Shown here: one piece after another, positions 5,922 to 6,156 of the stretch | Position numbering within the stretch: the first letter of the stretch is position 1 | How the letters are laid out: every line of letters starts with the position of its first letter | NCBI RefSeq assembly: GCF_001279725.1 | Contig: NZ_LGDE01000080.1 | Location: 1 to 6,156 of the forward strand | Direction of reading: 5' to 3' | DNA length: 6,156 nt | Source of the DNA: Streptomyces sp. WM4235 | Lineage (GTDB): Bacteria; Actinomycetota; Actinomycetes; Streptomycetales; Streptomycetaceae | The notes under the pieces: generated by a model | Told to the model about the DNA's origin: nothing | The model's input: the letters and a program-made list of their open reading frames with translations, nothing else | Databases searched by the model: none | Translations under genes and position numbers: made by a program

Positions 5922-6114
5922 GCGAACCGCCGCCCCGGCCGTGCGTCTCGCCTCCCGGCCATGCCCCGTCGCCCCCGGTCGTGTGCCGTCGATCCGCCGT
6001 CGTCTGGGTTCGAGGGCGCTCGTGCCGACCCCCGGCCCCGCACTGGATCCGCCCCGGGCCCGAGCCGCCCCCCAGCCCCACCGCCGCGAAATCCCCGCCG
6101 GACGGGGAGAGGCC
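5922..6114. other. Downstream non-coding stretch, no confident gene
   Basis: No reading frame here has family-like sequence or codon use that distinguishes it from GC-rich shadow frames. Around 5928-5988 there are three loosely similar C-rich segments of about 20 bp (for example TCGCCTCCCGG at 5948 and TCGCCCCCGG at 5969), too diverged to call a repeat. I found no strong terminator hairpin directly after the TetR stop. On the minus strand one frame is open from the right edge into the TetR 3' end, but it is not convincing. Confidence 0.45.
6092..6108 (+). other. Short perfect hairpin overlapping a ribosome-site-like sequence
   Basis: TCCCCG (6092-6097) pairs with CGGGGA (6103-6108) around a 5-nt loop. 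Its 3' arm overlaps the purine-rich GGAGAGG (6106-6112) ahead of the possible GTG start at 6115. It could be the TetR gene terminator or simply GC-rich chance pairing. Confidence 0.25.
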
Positions 6115-6156
6115 GTGCCCGGCGAAGCCCTCGCCGGAGTGCCCGTACCCCGCGTA
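6115..6156 (+). CDS. Possible start of a further gene, truncated by window edge
   Basis: A GTG at 6115 follows GGAGAGG (6106-6112), with GGAG 5 nt from the start, and the frame stays open for 14 codons to the edge (MPGEALAGVPVPRV). Codons are GC-ending. This is too short to identify a product or to exclude chance; it is listed only because the ribosome site is good. No function is proposed. Confidence 0.25.
   Translation, partial: MPGEALAGVPVPRV

Noticed and set aside
5837..6043. Minus-strand frame entering the TetR 3' end
   Set aside because: Composition is Arg/Gly/Ala-rich without a domain, there is no clear ribosome site, and it overlaps the TetR coding region by about 85 bp.
1..6156. 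CRISPR array, tRNA, rRNA, insertion sequence or phage genes
   Set aside because: No regularly spaced repeats, cloverleaf-like sequence, transposase motifs or terminal inverted repeats were seen.

Overview
The window looks like chromosomal DNA from a Streptomyces-type actinomycete (Streptomyces or a close relative). GC content is very high, third codon positions are almost all G or C, GTG starts are used, and the gene families are typical of the group: a Methyltransf_19 (DUF574/SAV2177-like) methyltransferase, a PAS-GGDEF-EAL cyclic di-GMP enzyme, and a TetR regulator divergent from a flavoprotein monooxygenase. This is inferred from composition and protein families; no species call is possible.

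Layout, left to right. (1) The left edge holds the N-terminal 115 codons of a minus-strand gene for a small exported protein with a signal peptide and a Gly/Asp/Arg/Asn-rich then His-rich tail. It runs off the window. (2) A 328-bp divergent intergenic region, lower in GC than its surroundings, carries a perfect 10-bp palindrome and a smaller inverted repeat. (3) A plus-strand two-gene operon follows: a SAM-dependent methyltransferase, whose stop codon overlaps by 4 bp (GTGA) the start of a 762-residue c-di-GMP protein with N-terminal helical region, PAS/PAC, GGDEF and EAL. Both catalytic domains look intact, while the GGDEF inhibitory site is degenerate. The architecture is that of the Streptomyces RmdA group. 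(4) A 286-bp convergent intergenic region contains a strong hairpin just after the operon, two different direct-repeat pairs, and a second hairpin serving the opposite strand. (5) A minus-strand FAD-dependent monooxygenase of 358 residues is divergent, across 125 bp, from (6) a plus-strand TetR-family regulator. The regulator has a good -35/-10 promoter placed so that transcription would start at or next to its ATG, suggesting a leaderless mRNA, with inverted and direct repeats overlapping the -10. (7) The last 235 bp show no confident gene, apart from a possible GTG start with a ribosome binding site near the right edge.

How the genes may work together. The methyltransferase and c-di-GMP enzyme are probably co-transcribed and translationally coupled. 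In streptomycetes c-di-GMP governs development through BldD and RsiG, so this operon could feed into that network, but the methyltransferase substrate is unknown. The TetR/monooxygenase pair reads as a classic ligand-responsive module in which the regulator represses itself and the divergent oxygenase until an aromatic or antibiotic-like substrate appears. Nothing in the sequence links the two modules functionally.
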